DNA of 64,000 bases, taken from positions 170,029-234,028 of the forward strand of contig NZ_PYMC01000008.1 of assembly GCF_003026475.1 (NCBI RefSeq), given 5' to 3'. Below the pieces are notes generated by a model, which saw only the letters and a list, made by a program, of their open reading frames with translations, was not told the origin of the DNA and searched no databases. Source of the DNA: Photobacterium lipolyticum. Its GTDB lineage: Bacteria > Pseudomonadota > Gammaproteobacteria > Enterobacterales > Vibrionaceae. This document shows positions 16,580 through 24,687 of the stretch, one piece after another (the stretch's first letter is position 1; every line of letters starts with the position of its first letter). Position numbers and translations under genes: made by a program.

Positions 16580-16792
16580 TTAATGCTCTCGGCAGATTTC
16601 CTTCAAACGTTTTATCTCTTGGTTAACCTCATTGACGGTTTGATAATGCCGCTGCTGGGCTTGTACTGGCACAAGCAACATTCCTTTGTCGAAATGATAG
16701 CCTCCTCGGCCATCAATATAAATTCTTCCACTAAATAAACGACTTACATGCTTAGCGATTAACTTCGGCAAGTAGCGTTTGAACATGCGCAT
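16580..16792 (-). CDS. Small basic protein of unknown function
   Basis: A 70-residue open frame, MRMFKRYLPKLIAKHVS at its start. I do not recognise the family. It is strongly basic at the N-terminus, has a GRIYIDGRGGYHFDKG stretch that looks like two beta strands, and ends in a helix with charged heptads (NEVNQEIKRLKEI). AAGGT lies upstream of the start. The sequence has the composition of a real protein, and it has its own convergent hairpin. The third residue is also Met and could be the start. The plus-strand open frame over the same bases looks like a shadow. Confidence 0.55.
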   Translation of the reverse strand: MRMFKRYLPKLIAKHVSRLFSGRIYIDGRGGYHFDKGMLLVPVQAQQRHYQTVNEVNQEIKRLKEICREH

Positions 16793-17321
16793 AAAAAGCT
16801 CAACCTTGTCTGGTTTTCCTAACGCGAAGTATTATAAAACAATTTGCATGACACTTTTGTGACTTTATCAGCATAATAATAATGTTAAATTCAATTGAGT
16901 AGGTTATTTTTAGTGGTAAATATTAGCTTGCAGAATAATACTCTGCGATAGTGGGGCTGGATAAACAGGGCCTTGTCTTGTGGCTTTATTTTAAATACAA
17001 ATATTTCGCCGGATTTATGGTTGTTTATTATTGTGTTACGCCATTTTATTCATCTATCGCTGCGGTCAGTAGTGTAAAATGACTTCGCTTTTCGGTCTGT
17101 TTTTTGTGCAATGTTCGTTTTCTTCTCGCTTATAAATAGCATGATCTTCTGAAATATCATTTCCCAGTTGTTCAATACGTGTCCGGATGAATGTCTGACT
17201 TGCTTCCTTGGGGCGGAAAATTGCGAGAATTGATGCCACAGTTTGTGTTGGATCAATAAAAGGTTACTGGCATAGGCCAATAATGCATGGGTTGTTAGCT
17301 TATGCCAAAAATGAGGGTGCG
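16793..17321. other. AT-rich intergenic region of 529 bp
   Basis: Separates the divergent small protein and the DUF134 operon. The 16850-17040 part is very AT-rich and could hold promoters in both directions; a TTGTGA with several TAATAAT-like hexamers is present near 16857-16885. The open frames crossing 17050-17328 on either strand look spurious. No RNA gene was recognised. Confidence 0.4.
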
Positions 17322-17711
17322 ATGGCAAGACCTAAAATTCAACGCCGGATTGGTTGTCGTCCGGCATACAGCTGTTTTAAACCTAATGGTGTGCCAATGT
17401 CACAGCTGGCGTCGATTGAGCTGGCAGCGGATGAACTGGAGGCAATACGTCTGGTTGACATGAATGGCCTCAGCCAAATAGAAGCGGCCAAGCAACTTGG
17501 AGTTTCTCGTCAGACGCTGGGAAATATTGTGTCGCGTGCTCGTCAGAAAGTAGCACAGGCATTGGTCACTGGACAGGCTATCGATTTGCAAGCTGCGCAC
17601 ATGCATGAGACAACTCAAAAAGAAGAAACCGCCCTGTTGAAACCAGCAATAACCGCTTCATCTTCATTAACTCTCCAGCCATGCGCTGAGGCTGAAATAA
17701 AGGAACACTGA
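17322..17711 (+). CDS. DUF134 (UPF0251) putative DNA-binding protein
   Basis: A 129-residue protein of the DUF134 family. The start at 17322 gives the family's usual opening MARPKIQRRIGCRPAY, with a GAGGG tract just upstream; the earlier start at 17208 adds 38 unlikely residues. It has ELAADELEAIRLVD followed by a sigma-70 region-4-like helix-turn-helix (SQIEAAKQLGVSRQTLGNI) near residues 55-75. The C-terminal 40 residues are low complexity. It is separated by one base from the FeMo-cofactor-binding-like gene, so it is probably the operon's own regulator. DUF134 genes often sit beside such genes; the exact DNA target is unknown. Confidence 0.85.
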   Translation: MARPKIQRRIGCRPAYSCFKPNGVPMSQLASIELAADELEAIRLVDMNGLSQIEAAKQLGVSRQTLGNIVSRARQKVAQALVTGQAIDLQAAHMHETTQKEETALLKPAITASSSLTLQPCAEAEIKEH

Positions 17712-17712
17712 T

Positions 17713-18186
17713 ATGTCTATTGCAATTGCAATTACTCCTCGCTCTGAAGTCGCCGGTCATTTCGGTAAAGCTGCGGCATTTATGGTTTTTGATCCGCAAG
17801 GGGAGATGATTGCTCGTATTGAAAATGGAGGCAGCAAAGAACTTGGCTGCAAACATAAGAAAATTATTCAGCGTCAATTAGGTGAATTTGGCGTGAAAGA
17901 GGTTGTGCTTGGCAATATCGGCCAGCGCTCGTTGGGGCGTTTATTAAATGCTGGATTTGCCGTGAGTAAAGTACCGTCACGTAGTTCTGTGGAAGCCGTG
18001 ATCGCAGGGAATGTGGCAAAGGTGGCGCTAACGGCAGCAGAGCAAGGCCGTCCCTGTAAGCGTGAAAAAGGGGACTGCGGGTGCGGTTGTGGCAGTAAGA
18101 AAAAAGCAGAACCAGCAAAAATTGGTATGATGATGAATAGAAATCTGTCGATCCAAGGTCTGACTAAGATCGGAGGGTTTAAGTAA
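17713..18186 (+). CDS. NifX/NafY-like (dinitrogenase FeMo-cofactor-binding domain) protein
   Basis: The N-terminal 105 residues have the FeMo-co-binding domain fold seen in NifX, NafY and the NifB C-terminus: MSIAIAITPRSEVAGHFGKA at the start, then VVLGNIGQRSLGRLLNAG and VEAVIAGNV. No nitrogenase gene is present, and members of this family are common in non-fixers. The tail is rich in cysteine and lysine (PCKREKGDCGCGCGSKKK), a likely metal-binding segment. It lies between the DUF134 gene (one base upstream) and an NqrM-like gene whose ATG overlaps its stop. I infer a metal- or Fe-S-handling role tied to the NqrM-like protein. Confidence 0.82.
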   Translation: MSIAIAITPRSEVAGHFGKAAAFMVFDPQGEMIARIENGGSKELGCKHKKIIQRQLGEFGVKEVVLGNIGQRSLGRLLNAGFAVSKVPSRSSVEAVIAGNVAKVALTAAEQGRPCKREKGDCGCGCGSKKKAEPAKIGMMMNRNLSIQGLTKIGGFK

Positions 18187-18386
18187 TGGTATTTGTATTA
18201 ACTCTGGTTGTTTTCTTATTGGTAATTACTGCAATGGCGATAGGTTGGATTGTGAAAAAGAAAACCATTAGTGGTAGTTGCGGTGGTTTGGCCACCGTCG
18301 GTGTTGATAAAGAATGCGATTGTGACGAAGTCTGTGATACCCATAAGCTGTATCAAATACAGGAGCCTGGCGCTAACTCTGTATGA
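18186..18386 (+). CDS. nqrM: NqrM-like (DUF539) membrane protein with four cysteines
   Basis: A 66-residue protein with one N-terminal membrane helix (about residues 3-22), then the DUF539 signature KKTISGSCGGLATVGV and DKECDCDEVC. Cysteines are at 32, 44, 46 and 50. NqrM is required to mature the Na+-translocating NADH:quinone reductase, probably by delivering iron to the NqrD-NqrE site, and its four cysteines are conserved. It normally follows nqrA-F and apbE; no nqr gene is in this window. It may be a paralogue or a relocated single copy. It overlaps the upstream gene by one base. Confidence 0.82.
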   Translation: MVFVLTLVVFLLVITAMAIGWIVKKKTISGSCGGLATVGVDKECDCDEVCDTHKLYQIQEPGANSV

Positions 18387-18421
18387 TATTCCCCTAACGC
18401 GCCTTAGATCTTTTCACCGCA

Positions 18422-19360
18422 TCATTTTTCTCCACGCAATGATGCGACTCGTTGAGTAATGGTCTTGCTGACCACTTGGCGCAGCCACTCAATTTTCGGG
18501 TGGCTGCTATTTCGACGCTGCCACAACATATTGATATCAAAGTCCGGGATCTCAACCGGAGCCGGGCACTGGACGAGTTCGTCATTAAATAGCTCCAGTC
18601 GTGCCATTAATTGTGAAACGACACAGAGTAAGTTCCGTCCTTTTAGCAGATGGCGTATGGTCAGGAAGTTACTCGCCCCCACCGCTATGTGGCGAGTGAA
18701 TCCCTGATCGTGCAATTGATTATCGATCTGACTGGCTAATTTACCATCCGGCGTAACTAAGGCATGAGGCGTGATGATATAACGTGCCAGACTAACCGGT
18801 GCTCTTAGTCCGGTCGCTTCACTGTCAAACAGGCAGACATGATCCTCAGTATAAAGGTATTGGCTCACTAATTCTTTTGGCAGGTTGCTCATAGAGCCGA
18901 TCACTATATCAACGTCTTGGCCATTAAATTTATCGTTGTAGTTATTTCTATCTACATTGCAGAAGCTAAGCTGGCACTGGGGGGCTAGCCGGGTGATCGC
19001 GTCAAAGAGAGCTGGCGCAAACAGTAGCTCTGCGTAGTCGGTTAAACCAATCCGGAAAGTGCCTGAATAATGCTGAGGCTCGAAACTATCTGGCTGCAAA
19101 ATCTGAGTCGTCACCAGGTTTAAGATATTTTCGATGGTGGGAGCCAGTTCAGCGGCTTTCTGGGTGGCGATCATCTGATGACCCTGACGTTCAAACAGCG
19201 GGTCGTTAATTAGCAGACGTAACCGTGACAGGTTATGGCTCATTGCTGACTGACCAATCGAGAGCTTGGCGGCAGCTTTTGTTACGCTCCGGGTTTCCAT
19301 CAGGGCTGAAAAAGCCACTAGCAAATTGAGGTCAACGCCACGCCAGTTGATATCTTTCAT
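18422..19360 (-). CDS. LysR-family transcriptional regulator
   Basis: A 312-residue LysR-type regulator. The start at 19360 (MKDINWRGVDLNLL) fits the family; 22 further codons upstream are open but unlikely. The winged helix is in the first 65 residues (TRSVTKAAAKLSIGQSAMSHNLSRLR), the linker helix follows, and the substrate-binding domain begins near FRIGLTDYAEL. The target and ligand are unknown. It converges on the NqrM-like operon with only 35 bases between stops and is not divergently paired with an obvious target operon. Confidence 0.88.
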   Translation of the reverse strand: MKDINWRGVDLNLLVAFSALMETRSVTKAAAKLSIGQSAMSHNLSRLRLLINDPLFERQGHQMIATQKAAELAPTIENILNLVTTQILQPDSFEPQHYSGTFRIGLTDYAELLFAPALFDAITRLAPQCQLSFCNVDRNNYNDKFNGQDVDIVIGSMSNLPKELVSQYLYTEDHVCLFDSEATGLRAPVSLARYIITPHALVTPDGKLASQIDNQLHDQGFTRHIAVGASNFLTIRHLLKGRNLLCVVSQLMARLELFNDELVQCPAPVEIPDFDINMLWQRRNSSHPKIEWLRQVVSKTITQRVASLRGEK

Positions 19361-19449
19361 GTTACTTGGTTCCCACTTCTGCCAACAGGCATATACACTG
19401 CTGATAAGTCTGGGGAAAGTCAACAAGACGATTTCTAAAGCATAAAATA

Positions 19450-19474
19450 CATAAAGGCGCGTCTGCGCCTTTAT
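19450..19474 (-). terminator. Terminator of the zinc-ribbon gene
   Basis: ATAAAGGCGC pairs perfectly with GCGCCTTTAT around GTCT, 25 bases past the stop of the minus-strand gene. Confidence 0.75.
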
Positions 19475-19498
19475 GGTCGGGGGCGGCTTGGCGCCAAT

Positions 19499-19900
19499 TT
19501 AGTTCAGTTTACCTTCACCACATTTAGGGCAGTGATCTCCATCGTTAATCTGAGCGATTCTCTGGGACCAGCAGTGCGGACAGGCATGCTTATCTTTCGC
19601 GGGATCTAACGTAAAGTGGGCGGCACACTCTTGGCAGCTATGGGTATACAGCTTACCACTCAAGTTCAAAATCATTTTTTGTAGTGCTTCGGCAGCGGCA
19701 TCGTTAATTTGACCGTTGAGGACGGCATTAATGGTGTGCTTACTAACACCATAGATGTTTTCGAAGGTATGACTCAGGGAGTTGGCGGTAACGCGATTGC
19801 CATGCTGATCCATGACATAAGGTTGCGGATGAACGTTGTTGATGTGGTAGTCACATTGATCACAGGAGATCGCTTGTTGGTTGATCATTTGCTGGGGCAT
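19499..19900 (-). CDS. Zinc-ribbon protein of unknown function
   Basis: 133 residues with four CxxC pairs: C13-C16, C89-C92, C107-C110 and C124-C127. The first pair stands alone near the N-terminus; the last three make a ribbon-rich C-terminal third (CPHC and CPKC are typical zinc knuckles). Residues 40-75 are helical (NSLSHTFENIYGVSKHTI) and could resemble a small DNA-binding helix-turn-helix. AAGGACC precedes the start. I do not recognise the family. It has its own terminator, so it is probably monocistronic. Confidence 0.72.
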   Translation of the reverse strand: MPQQMINQQAISCDQCDYHINNVHPQPYVMDQHGNRVTANSLSHTFENIYGVSKHTINAVLNGQINDAAAEALQKMILNLSGKLYTHSCQECAAHFTLDPAKDKHACPHCWSQRIAQINDGDHCPKCGEGKLN

Positions 19901-20060
19901 GGAGGGTCCTTCTCAATAAATATAATTAATTCATTTATTGAGAGGTTATTCTACATTGATGAAAAACTATTCAAAAGCGACCAATGGTCATTTTATTAAA
20001 TATGCCACACCATGATGTAACAAAATGAATCATTGGCCGTAAATTGTGGTCAAGCTGACA

Positions 20061-20083
20061 GAAAAACGGCCCCCAAAGCCGTT
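20061..20083 (-). terminator. Terminator of the ygfZ-YbaK-like unit
   Basis: On the minus strand AACGGC pairs with GCCGTT around a short loop and runs into TTTC, 34 bases after the YbaK-like stop. Confidence 0.65.
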
Positions 20084-20116
20084 GTTAGTGAGGCCGCCGT
20101 TAGTGAATAAGATCTG

Positions 20117-20578
20117 TCAGCGACAAATGTCAGCGAACATTGGATCGCATAACATCAGTAAATCTTCTGTTTCCAATTCGACACCCGCCATGCGGTCGCC
20201 ACTACTGATGTTGACCTTATGGTGCTTTTTAATCGCATGATCAAAAATGAGCGGCAAGGGGTGTTTTAAACCAACCGGAGCCACCGTGCCGATCACTAAG
20301 CCCGTGACTTTTTCGACGTCCGTGGCATCGGCACAGGTCATGCGGCGGCAACCAAACATCGCACGTACTTTGGTTGGATCAACCTGAGCGGGGCCAGGTA
20401 CACAGGCTAAGACATGAAAACCACTCATGTCTCGCAGCAAAATTGATTTCACCATCTGATCCGGAGCGACGCCGCGCTCTTTCGCCGCGTCTTCAATGGT
20501 TTTGGCTGGCTTTGTATGGGGAAGGAGTCGATAGTCGACGCCTTCTTTTTCTAAGAATTTAATAACGGACGTGTTCAT
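20117..20578 (-). CDS. YbaK/EbsC-family aminoacyl-tRNA deacylase
   Basis: A 153-residue stand-alone editing domain related to E. coli YbaK (159 residues), which clears Cys-tRNA-Pro. Family features are the opening LEKEGVDYRLLPH, VKSILLRDMSGFHVLAC with the conserved lysine, VIGTVAPVG, the short LPLIFD strand, and NISSGDRMAGVEL. It begins three bases after the ygfZ stop, so the two are co-transcribed. The substrate cannot be read from sequence; proline-tRNA misacylation is the family expectation. It is distinct from the YeaK-like protein at 6893. Confidence 0.88.
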   Translation of the reverse strand: MNTSVIKFLEKEGVDYRLLPHTKPAKTIEDAAKERGVAPDQMVKSILLRDMSGFHVLACVPGPAQVDPTKVRAMFGCRRMTCADATDVEKVTGLVIGTVAPVGLKHPLPLIFDHAIKKHHKVNISSGDRMAGVELETEDLLMLCDPMFADICR

Positions 20579-20581
20579 GAC

Positions 20582-21571
20582 TTACTCGTCTTCCAACGTG
20601 TAAGGCAGATCCTGCTTCGTCCAGATGAATTCTGGTTGTGCTGCAAGACGGAATCGGGTGCCTGAATCCAGATCGTTTGGCAGTACCACGAGGGCGACAG
20701 CCAGGTTATCGGCATACTGATAACTCGCAATGAGCGTACCGCCTTTACGCCAGTTTTCACCGATGTTTCGCTCTAATGCATCACCCGCTTGCGGGCACTG
20801 CGCCGCTTCACCACTGACGATATACATCGCACGTTTATTGATGCCACGGTATTTAGCGCGAGCGACCGTTTCCTGACCGGTGTAGCAGCCTTTTTTAAAG
20901 CTGATGCCATCGACGGCTTGCAAGTTCATTGCCTGCGGAATGAATTCAAGTTCTGTTGCTGCATCTATACGGGGAATAGCATATTGGATGTCGTACAGAT
21001 CCCACAGCGTGCTATCAGATAACCGCACGTCATTGTAGGCCTCAACAATGGCGTTTACGACTGTTTCTGCTTGCTCTGCGGTGACAGCCAATAACCAACG
21101 GTCTTCGTCAATTTTAACAGCGGTACCGGCTTTAATAACACGGACATCACCTTCGCCGGTGAAAAGTTGATCAACGACAGCTTGTGCACTTTCGCCGGTT
21201 AAGCCAAGTAATACGTCATCGCTTGCTTCGATATCAACCTTAGAGAAAACAGCGTATTTCTTAAGTTCAGGCAGTTGGCTGGCCATTACGCTTTTGCGTT
21301 GTAGGAAACCATAACCGTTATTGTGGTTGAACAAGCGGAAGATTGTGCGCATTTTTCCCTTGGCATCACAATGGGCTCCTAAGGTTGAAGCATCTGCCGG
21401 TAATGAAACCACATCACAGGTTACCTGACCTTGCAGATAGGATTTTTTATCATCACCGATCAGGGTGACCAGGCCCCAATCATCCAGATTAACCAAAGCC
21501 AGGTCAGGCAGGTTATCTTGTGCTGTCAATGGGATTTTTTTGAAATTCAGTGCGTTAGACCAGGTGCTCAT
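20582..21571 (-). CDS. ygfZ: tRNA-modifying/Fe-S assembly protein YgfZ
   Basis: YgfZ is a folate-binding, GcvT-like protein that assists Fe-S enzymes such as MiaB. The start at 21571 (MSTWSNALNF) is preferred over the ATG four codons upstream because of its better ribosome binding site; this gives 329 residues. The signature KGCYTGQETVARAKYRG with the functional cysteine is near residue 230, and YLQGQVTCDV near 50 and HCDAKGKM are conserved. It is divergent from sdhE, as in E. coli. Confidence 0.93.
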   Translation of the reverse strand: MSTWSNALNFKKIPLTAQDNLPDLALVNLDDWGLVTLIGDDKKSYLQGQVTCDVVSLPADASTLGAHCDAKGKMRTIFRLFNHNNGYGFLQRKSVMASQLPELKKYAVFSKVDIEASDDVLLGLTGESAQAVVDQLFTGEGDVRVIKAGTAVKIDEDRWLLAVTAEQAETVVNAIVEAYNDVRLSDSTLWDLYDIQYAIPRIDAATELEFIPQAMNLQAVDGISFKKGCYTGQETVARAKYRGINKRAMYIVSGEAAQCPQAGDALERNIGENWRKGGTLIASYQYADNLAVALVVLPNDLDSGTRFRLAAQPEFIWTKQDLPYTLEDE

Positions 21572-21925
21572 AGGACATTCCATGATTAACTTTGTAACGG
21601 CAGCTCAAATCACGGTTTCTTGCTTGCGAGGCAATGAAACGGCAGGGCGTGAGACTGGCCATCACAAATATATGGTGAATAACTTTATGACCACTATGTT
21701 AAATCGCTGGCTACCATTTGTCAGCCTGCTGATGTGATTATCGAAAATAATACCTGACTGAAGTAGCGTACTATTTTTGATCATATGTCTCATCTTGGCT
21801 GTTTGCTTGTTTTTGCTCATGGTCGAGGGGGGAAGCGGCTGTTAATATTGGTGGCAAATCCTAGAGCGGTATAGGGCAAACATGCTTATCGCCAGGAACG
21901 GTCAGACAGATAATTGAGGTTGTAT
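21572..21925. other. ygfZ-sdhE divergent intergenic region
   Basis: About 350 bases between divergent genes, AT-rich from about 21665. It must contain both promoters, but I could not single out convincing -35/-10 pairs, and no gene was seen. Confidence 0.4.
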
Positions 21926-22186
21926 ATGTTGAGTGCAGATGAAAAAGCACGCCTTAAATGGGCATGCCGCCGTGGTATGCTTGAGCTAGATGTGCTTATC
22001 ATGCCTTTTTTTGAAGAGTGTTTTGACGATTTGTCAGAGCAGGAACAACACGATTTAGTCTCATTACTGACATGTGACGATCCTGATTTGTTCACCTGGA
22101 TGATGGGTCACGGTCGTAGTGAAAACCCAGCGCATGCGGCAATGGTGGACAAAATTGTTGCCCACAACAACAGCAAACTTCGCTGA
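21926..22186 (+). CDS. sdhE: Succinate dehydrogenase flavinylation factor SdhE
   Basis: SdhE attaches FAD covalently to SdhA (and FrdA). The 86 residues from the ATG at 21926 carry the required RGMLELD (RGxxE) motif within WACRRGMLELDVLIMPFFE, then LLTCDDPDLFTWMMGHG. GAGG lies six to eight bases upstream; an in-frame TTG at 21914 would overlap this site. ygfX overlaps its 3' end, the normal sdhE-ygfX operon. Confidence 0.94.
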   Translation: MLSADEKARLKWACRRGMLELDVLIMPFFEECFDDLSEQEQHDLVSLLTCDDPDLFTWMMGHGRSENPAHAAMVDKIVAHNNSKLR

Positions 22187-22577
22187 TCTTTTATTACGTC
22201 CTTCCAAACTTGCCATTGCCGCACTGAGCCTGTTATATCTTTGTGCGGCAATGTTTCTTCTGCTTGCCGTATTTCGTTCCGCTATTCCTTTCATTGCCGC
22301 GGTTATTATTATTGAATGTTTATGGCTGGAATGGCTTCAGCTATGGCAGTACAGTTTTCGGCATCAAGGCCGTATAAGTATCACTGTGTCGGGGCAGGTC
22401 ACCTGGCAGCGACAATCCTGGCAAATCATCCAAATCAAAGTGATCACGCGTTATTTTATCTTGCTTAAAGTGAAACAGGCAGCGCAGCAGCGTTGGTTGC
22501 TGATCTGTCATGATGCCTGTGATGACAAAGACTTCCGTACCCTGAGTTTATTGTGTCGCAATGCTGACTTTCATTAA
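22119..22577 (+). CDS. ygfX: YgfX family membrane protein
   Basis: YgfX (CptA) is a small inner-membrane protein encoded with SdhE; a toxin role acting on MreB and FtsZ has been proposed. Two adjacent hydrophobic helices (LAIAALSLLYLCAAMFLLLA and IPFIAAVIIIECLWL) are followed by a cytoplasmic domain with ISITVSGQVTWQRQSWQI, as in E. coli YgfX. The start is uncertain: ATG at 22119 gives 152 residues and a 68-base overlap with sdhE, while TTG codons at 22155 or 22158 would give about 140 residues, close to the E. coli length of 135. Confidence 0.82.
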   Translation: MKTQRMRQWWTKLLPTTTANFADLLLRPSKLAIAALSLLYLCAAMFLLLAVFRSAIPFIAAVIIIECLWLEWLQLWQYSFRHQGRISITVSGQVTWQRQSWQIIQIKVITRYFILLKVKQAAQQRWLLICHDACDDKDFRTLSLLCRNADFH

Positions 22578-22692
22578 CCTTAAAAATCGTTCAAACAAAA
22601 CACCCAACAGGTACAATCAGTTGTAATTCTATGATTATTAGTGTTTTATTTTATAGATGGCTCTTTTCTCATTATTATTTAACGCTACCAAT

Positions 22693-22719
22693 TAAAGATA
22701 AGTCCTTTCTGGTCGATTA
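22693..22719 (+). promoter_or_regulatory. Candidate FliA (sigma-28) promoter of the chemoreceptor
   Basis: TAAA, a 15-bp spacer and GTCGATTA match the FliA consensus TAAA-N15-GCCGATAA at 10 of 12 positions, about 60 bases before the chemoreceptor start. Motility genes often use this sigma factor. Confidence 0.55.
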
Positions 22720-22777
22720 ACTATAGTACCTTTACCGTTAGTCAGCGGTAGATGAAATCAGGCGGAATGTATTTGCA

Positions 22778-24607
22778 ATGAAAATAAAACATAAGCTACT
22801 GGGATTAACCGTTATATCTGTTACGGCATTACTGTTGATTTTAGGCATGAGCTGGATCGCCAACGAACGCACGATGGCGATCAATCATTCAGCTATTTCT
22901 GCCAGCGAGCTGGAAGTGACGTTACTGAATCTGCGTCGGAACGAGAAGGACTTTCTGATGCGGATGGATAGTAAATACCAGCAGGCATTTCAGGCGAATT
23001 ATGCCCGTTTTCAGGCGCAGCTGACTGATCTCTCCGGTGATTTGGCGGAATTATCCATAACCATACCGAGTTTGCAGACGCTTCCGAGTGCGATAGCGCG
23101 TTATCACGATGGCATGATGGCATTGATTGAGGGCTACCAGAAAATAGGGCTTAGCCACAGTGATGGTTTCTACCGTCCATTTTTTGACCGTTCAGAGCAA
23201 CTGCTAAAGACTGCTGATGAGCATAACTTAGATTCACTGGAAATCTATAGCTTAACGCTGACCGCGAAGTTGTTTACCCTGACTAACGACGTGGATTATC
23301 TGAATGAGTACCATGCGGCTTACGATAAAAATGGCCGTCTACTTGAGCGGGATTTTGGTGATGCATTTATTGAATTTCACCGCACCTTTGAACAGATCGT
23401 TAAGCTGCAACAACAGATTGGACTGACCCACAAGGATGGGTTGCGTGGTGAAATCCGGACGCAATCCCATCAGGTCGAAAAAGTGTTCGCTGATGTCCAG
23501 CTACAGCTGGCTGAGGAAGTTGCGGCGGATCGCAAGCTGACCGGGCAGTTGATTACCGTAGCGGTGGTGATCGTTATCATTGCACTATTGATTTTGTCTT
23601 GGTTGATCAGTAGTTCAGTTCAGCGCCGGGTTCAGGGGCTGAGTGATTTGATGGCAACCATTGCCCGCAGCCATGATCTGACGTCGATTGCCGATGAGAG
23701 CGGCGACGATGAACTGGCGGAGATGGCACGTAACTTTAACCATCTGTTATCGAGCTTGCGTCAGCTGGTGGGTAATGTTCAGGGGGCGATCACCGAGCTT
23801 GGTGTGGCGTCAGAGCAGTTGCAGCGCCGCAGTAAGGAATCCGAGATGGCAATGAGCCAGCAGCAGGCAGAAACCGATTCGGTTGCCACCGCGATCACTG
23901 AAATGGGGATGACTATTCGTGAGATTGCATCGAATACTGAAACTGCTGCCGCGAACGCAGATCGCAGCCACCATGGTGCAATGGAAGGCCTCTCTGAGGT
24001 AAGTGCCACCAAAGAACGCATTCGCTCGCTGTCTGACGATTTATCACAGACCAGTGATGAGGTTGCCAGCCTGTCGAGTTTGTCTGAAAACATCGGTTCG
24101 GTGCTGGATGTTATTAAAGCCATTGCTGAACAGACCAATTTGCTGGCTCTGAATGCCGCTATTGAGGCCGCCCGGGCGGGTGAGCAAGGCCGGGGATTTG
24201 CTGTGGTTGCCGATGAGGTACGTTCTCTGGCACTGCGTACGCGCCAGTCAACCGAAGAAATCACGACGATCATTGCCTCTTTGCAGGAGCAAACTGATCA
24301 GGTGGTGGTACATATCGGGCGTTGCCGTGAGCAAGGGGAGCTGAGTGTTACTCAGGCAGACAGTGCGGAAGTAAGAATTAACCAGATTATGACTGATATG
24401 CAGTTGATCATGGACACCAGTACCCAGATCGCCGCGGCTGTTGAGCAGCAGAGCCTGGTTTCGGATGAAATCGGCCAGAATGTGACGTCGATCCGTGATA
24501 TTACCAACACCAATTCAGATGTTGCCCATGAAAATGCCCAGGCTGCCAATGCGGTGGCCGATCAGGCGAAATCACTAGATGAGGCCATTGCGGAATATCA
24601 GGTTTAA
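22778..24607 (+). CDS. Methyl-accepting chemotaxis protein
   Basis: A 609-residue chemoreceptor. A membrane helix lies at about 7-27, a periplasmic helical-bundle (HBM-type) sensor at about 30-255 with [11 protein letters not shown], a second membrane helix at 258-278, HAMP to about 335, then the signalling coiled coil. The conserved hairpin tip [19 protein letters not shown] is near residue 455. The HBM class senses small organic acids or amines in other bacteria; the ligand here is unknown. It lies between sdhE-ygfX and nadB, where E. coli has no receptor, so it is likely an insertion in this lineage. It has its own terminator and a FliA-like promoter. Confidence 0.93.
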   Translation: MKIKHKLLGLTVISVTALLLILGMSWIANERTMAINHSAISASELEVTLLNLRRNEKDFLMRMDSKYQQAFQANYARFQAQLTDLSGDLAELSITIPSLQTLPSAIARYHDGMMALIEGYQKIGLSHSDGFYRPFFDRSEQLLKTADEHNLDSLEIYSLTLTAKLFTLTNDVDYLNEYHAAYDKNGRLLERDFGDAFIEFHRTFEQIVKLQQQIGLTHKDGLRGEIRTQSHQVEKVFADVQLQLAEEVAADRKLTGQLITVAVVIVIIALLILSWLISSSVQRRVQGLSDLMATIARSHDLTSIADESGDDELAEMARNFNHLLSSLRQLVGNVQGAITELGVASEQLQRRSKESEMAMSQQQAETDSVATAITEMGMTIREIASNTETAAANADRSHHGAMEGLSEVSATKERIRSLSDDLSQTSDEVASLSSLSENIGSVLDVIKAIAEQTNLLALNAAIEAARAGEQGRGFAVVADEVRSLALRTRQSTEEITTIIASLQEQTDQVVVHIGRCREQGELSVTQADSAEVRINQIMTDMQLIMDTSTQIAAAVEQQSLVSDEIGQNVTSIRDITNTNSDVAHENAQAANAVADQAKSLDEAIAEYQV

Positions 24608-24636
24608 TCTGGCGCAGGATCAGTTGGCCTGACAAT

Positions 24637-24668
24637 AAAAAAATCCCAGCGTTAGCTGGGATTTTTTT
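24637..24668. terminator. Bidirectional terminator between the chemoreceptor and nadB
   Basis: AAATCCCAGC and its perfect complement around GTTA, with A and T runs on both sides, lie between convergent genes. Confidence 0.93.
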
Positions 24669-24687
24669 ATTCTAGTTTCGGTATTGC

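Noticed and set aside
16532..16738. Plus-strand 68-residue open frame after gcvH
   Set aside because: It is antisense to the more protein-like minus-strand frame and has no ribosome binding site.
17050..17328. Minus-strand 92-residue open frame upstream of the DUF134 gene
   Set aside because: Composition is atypical and it overlaps the DUF134 start; no family resemblance.
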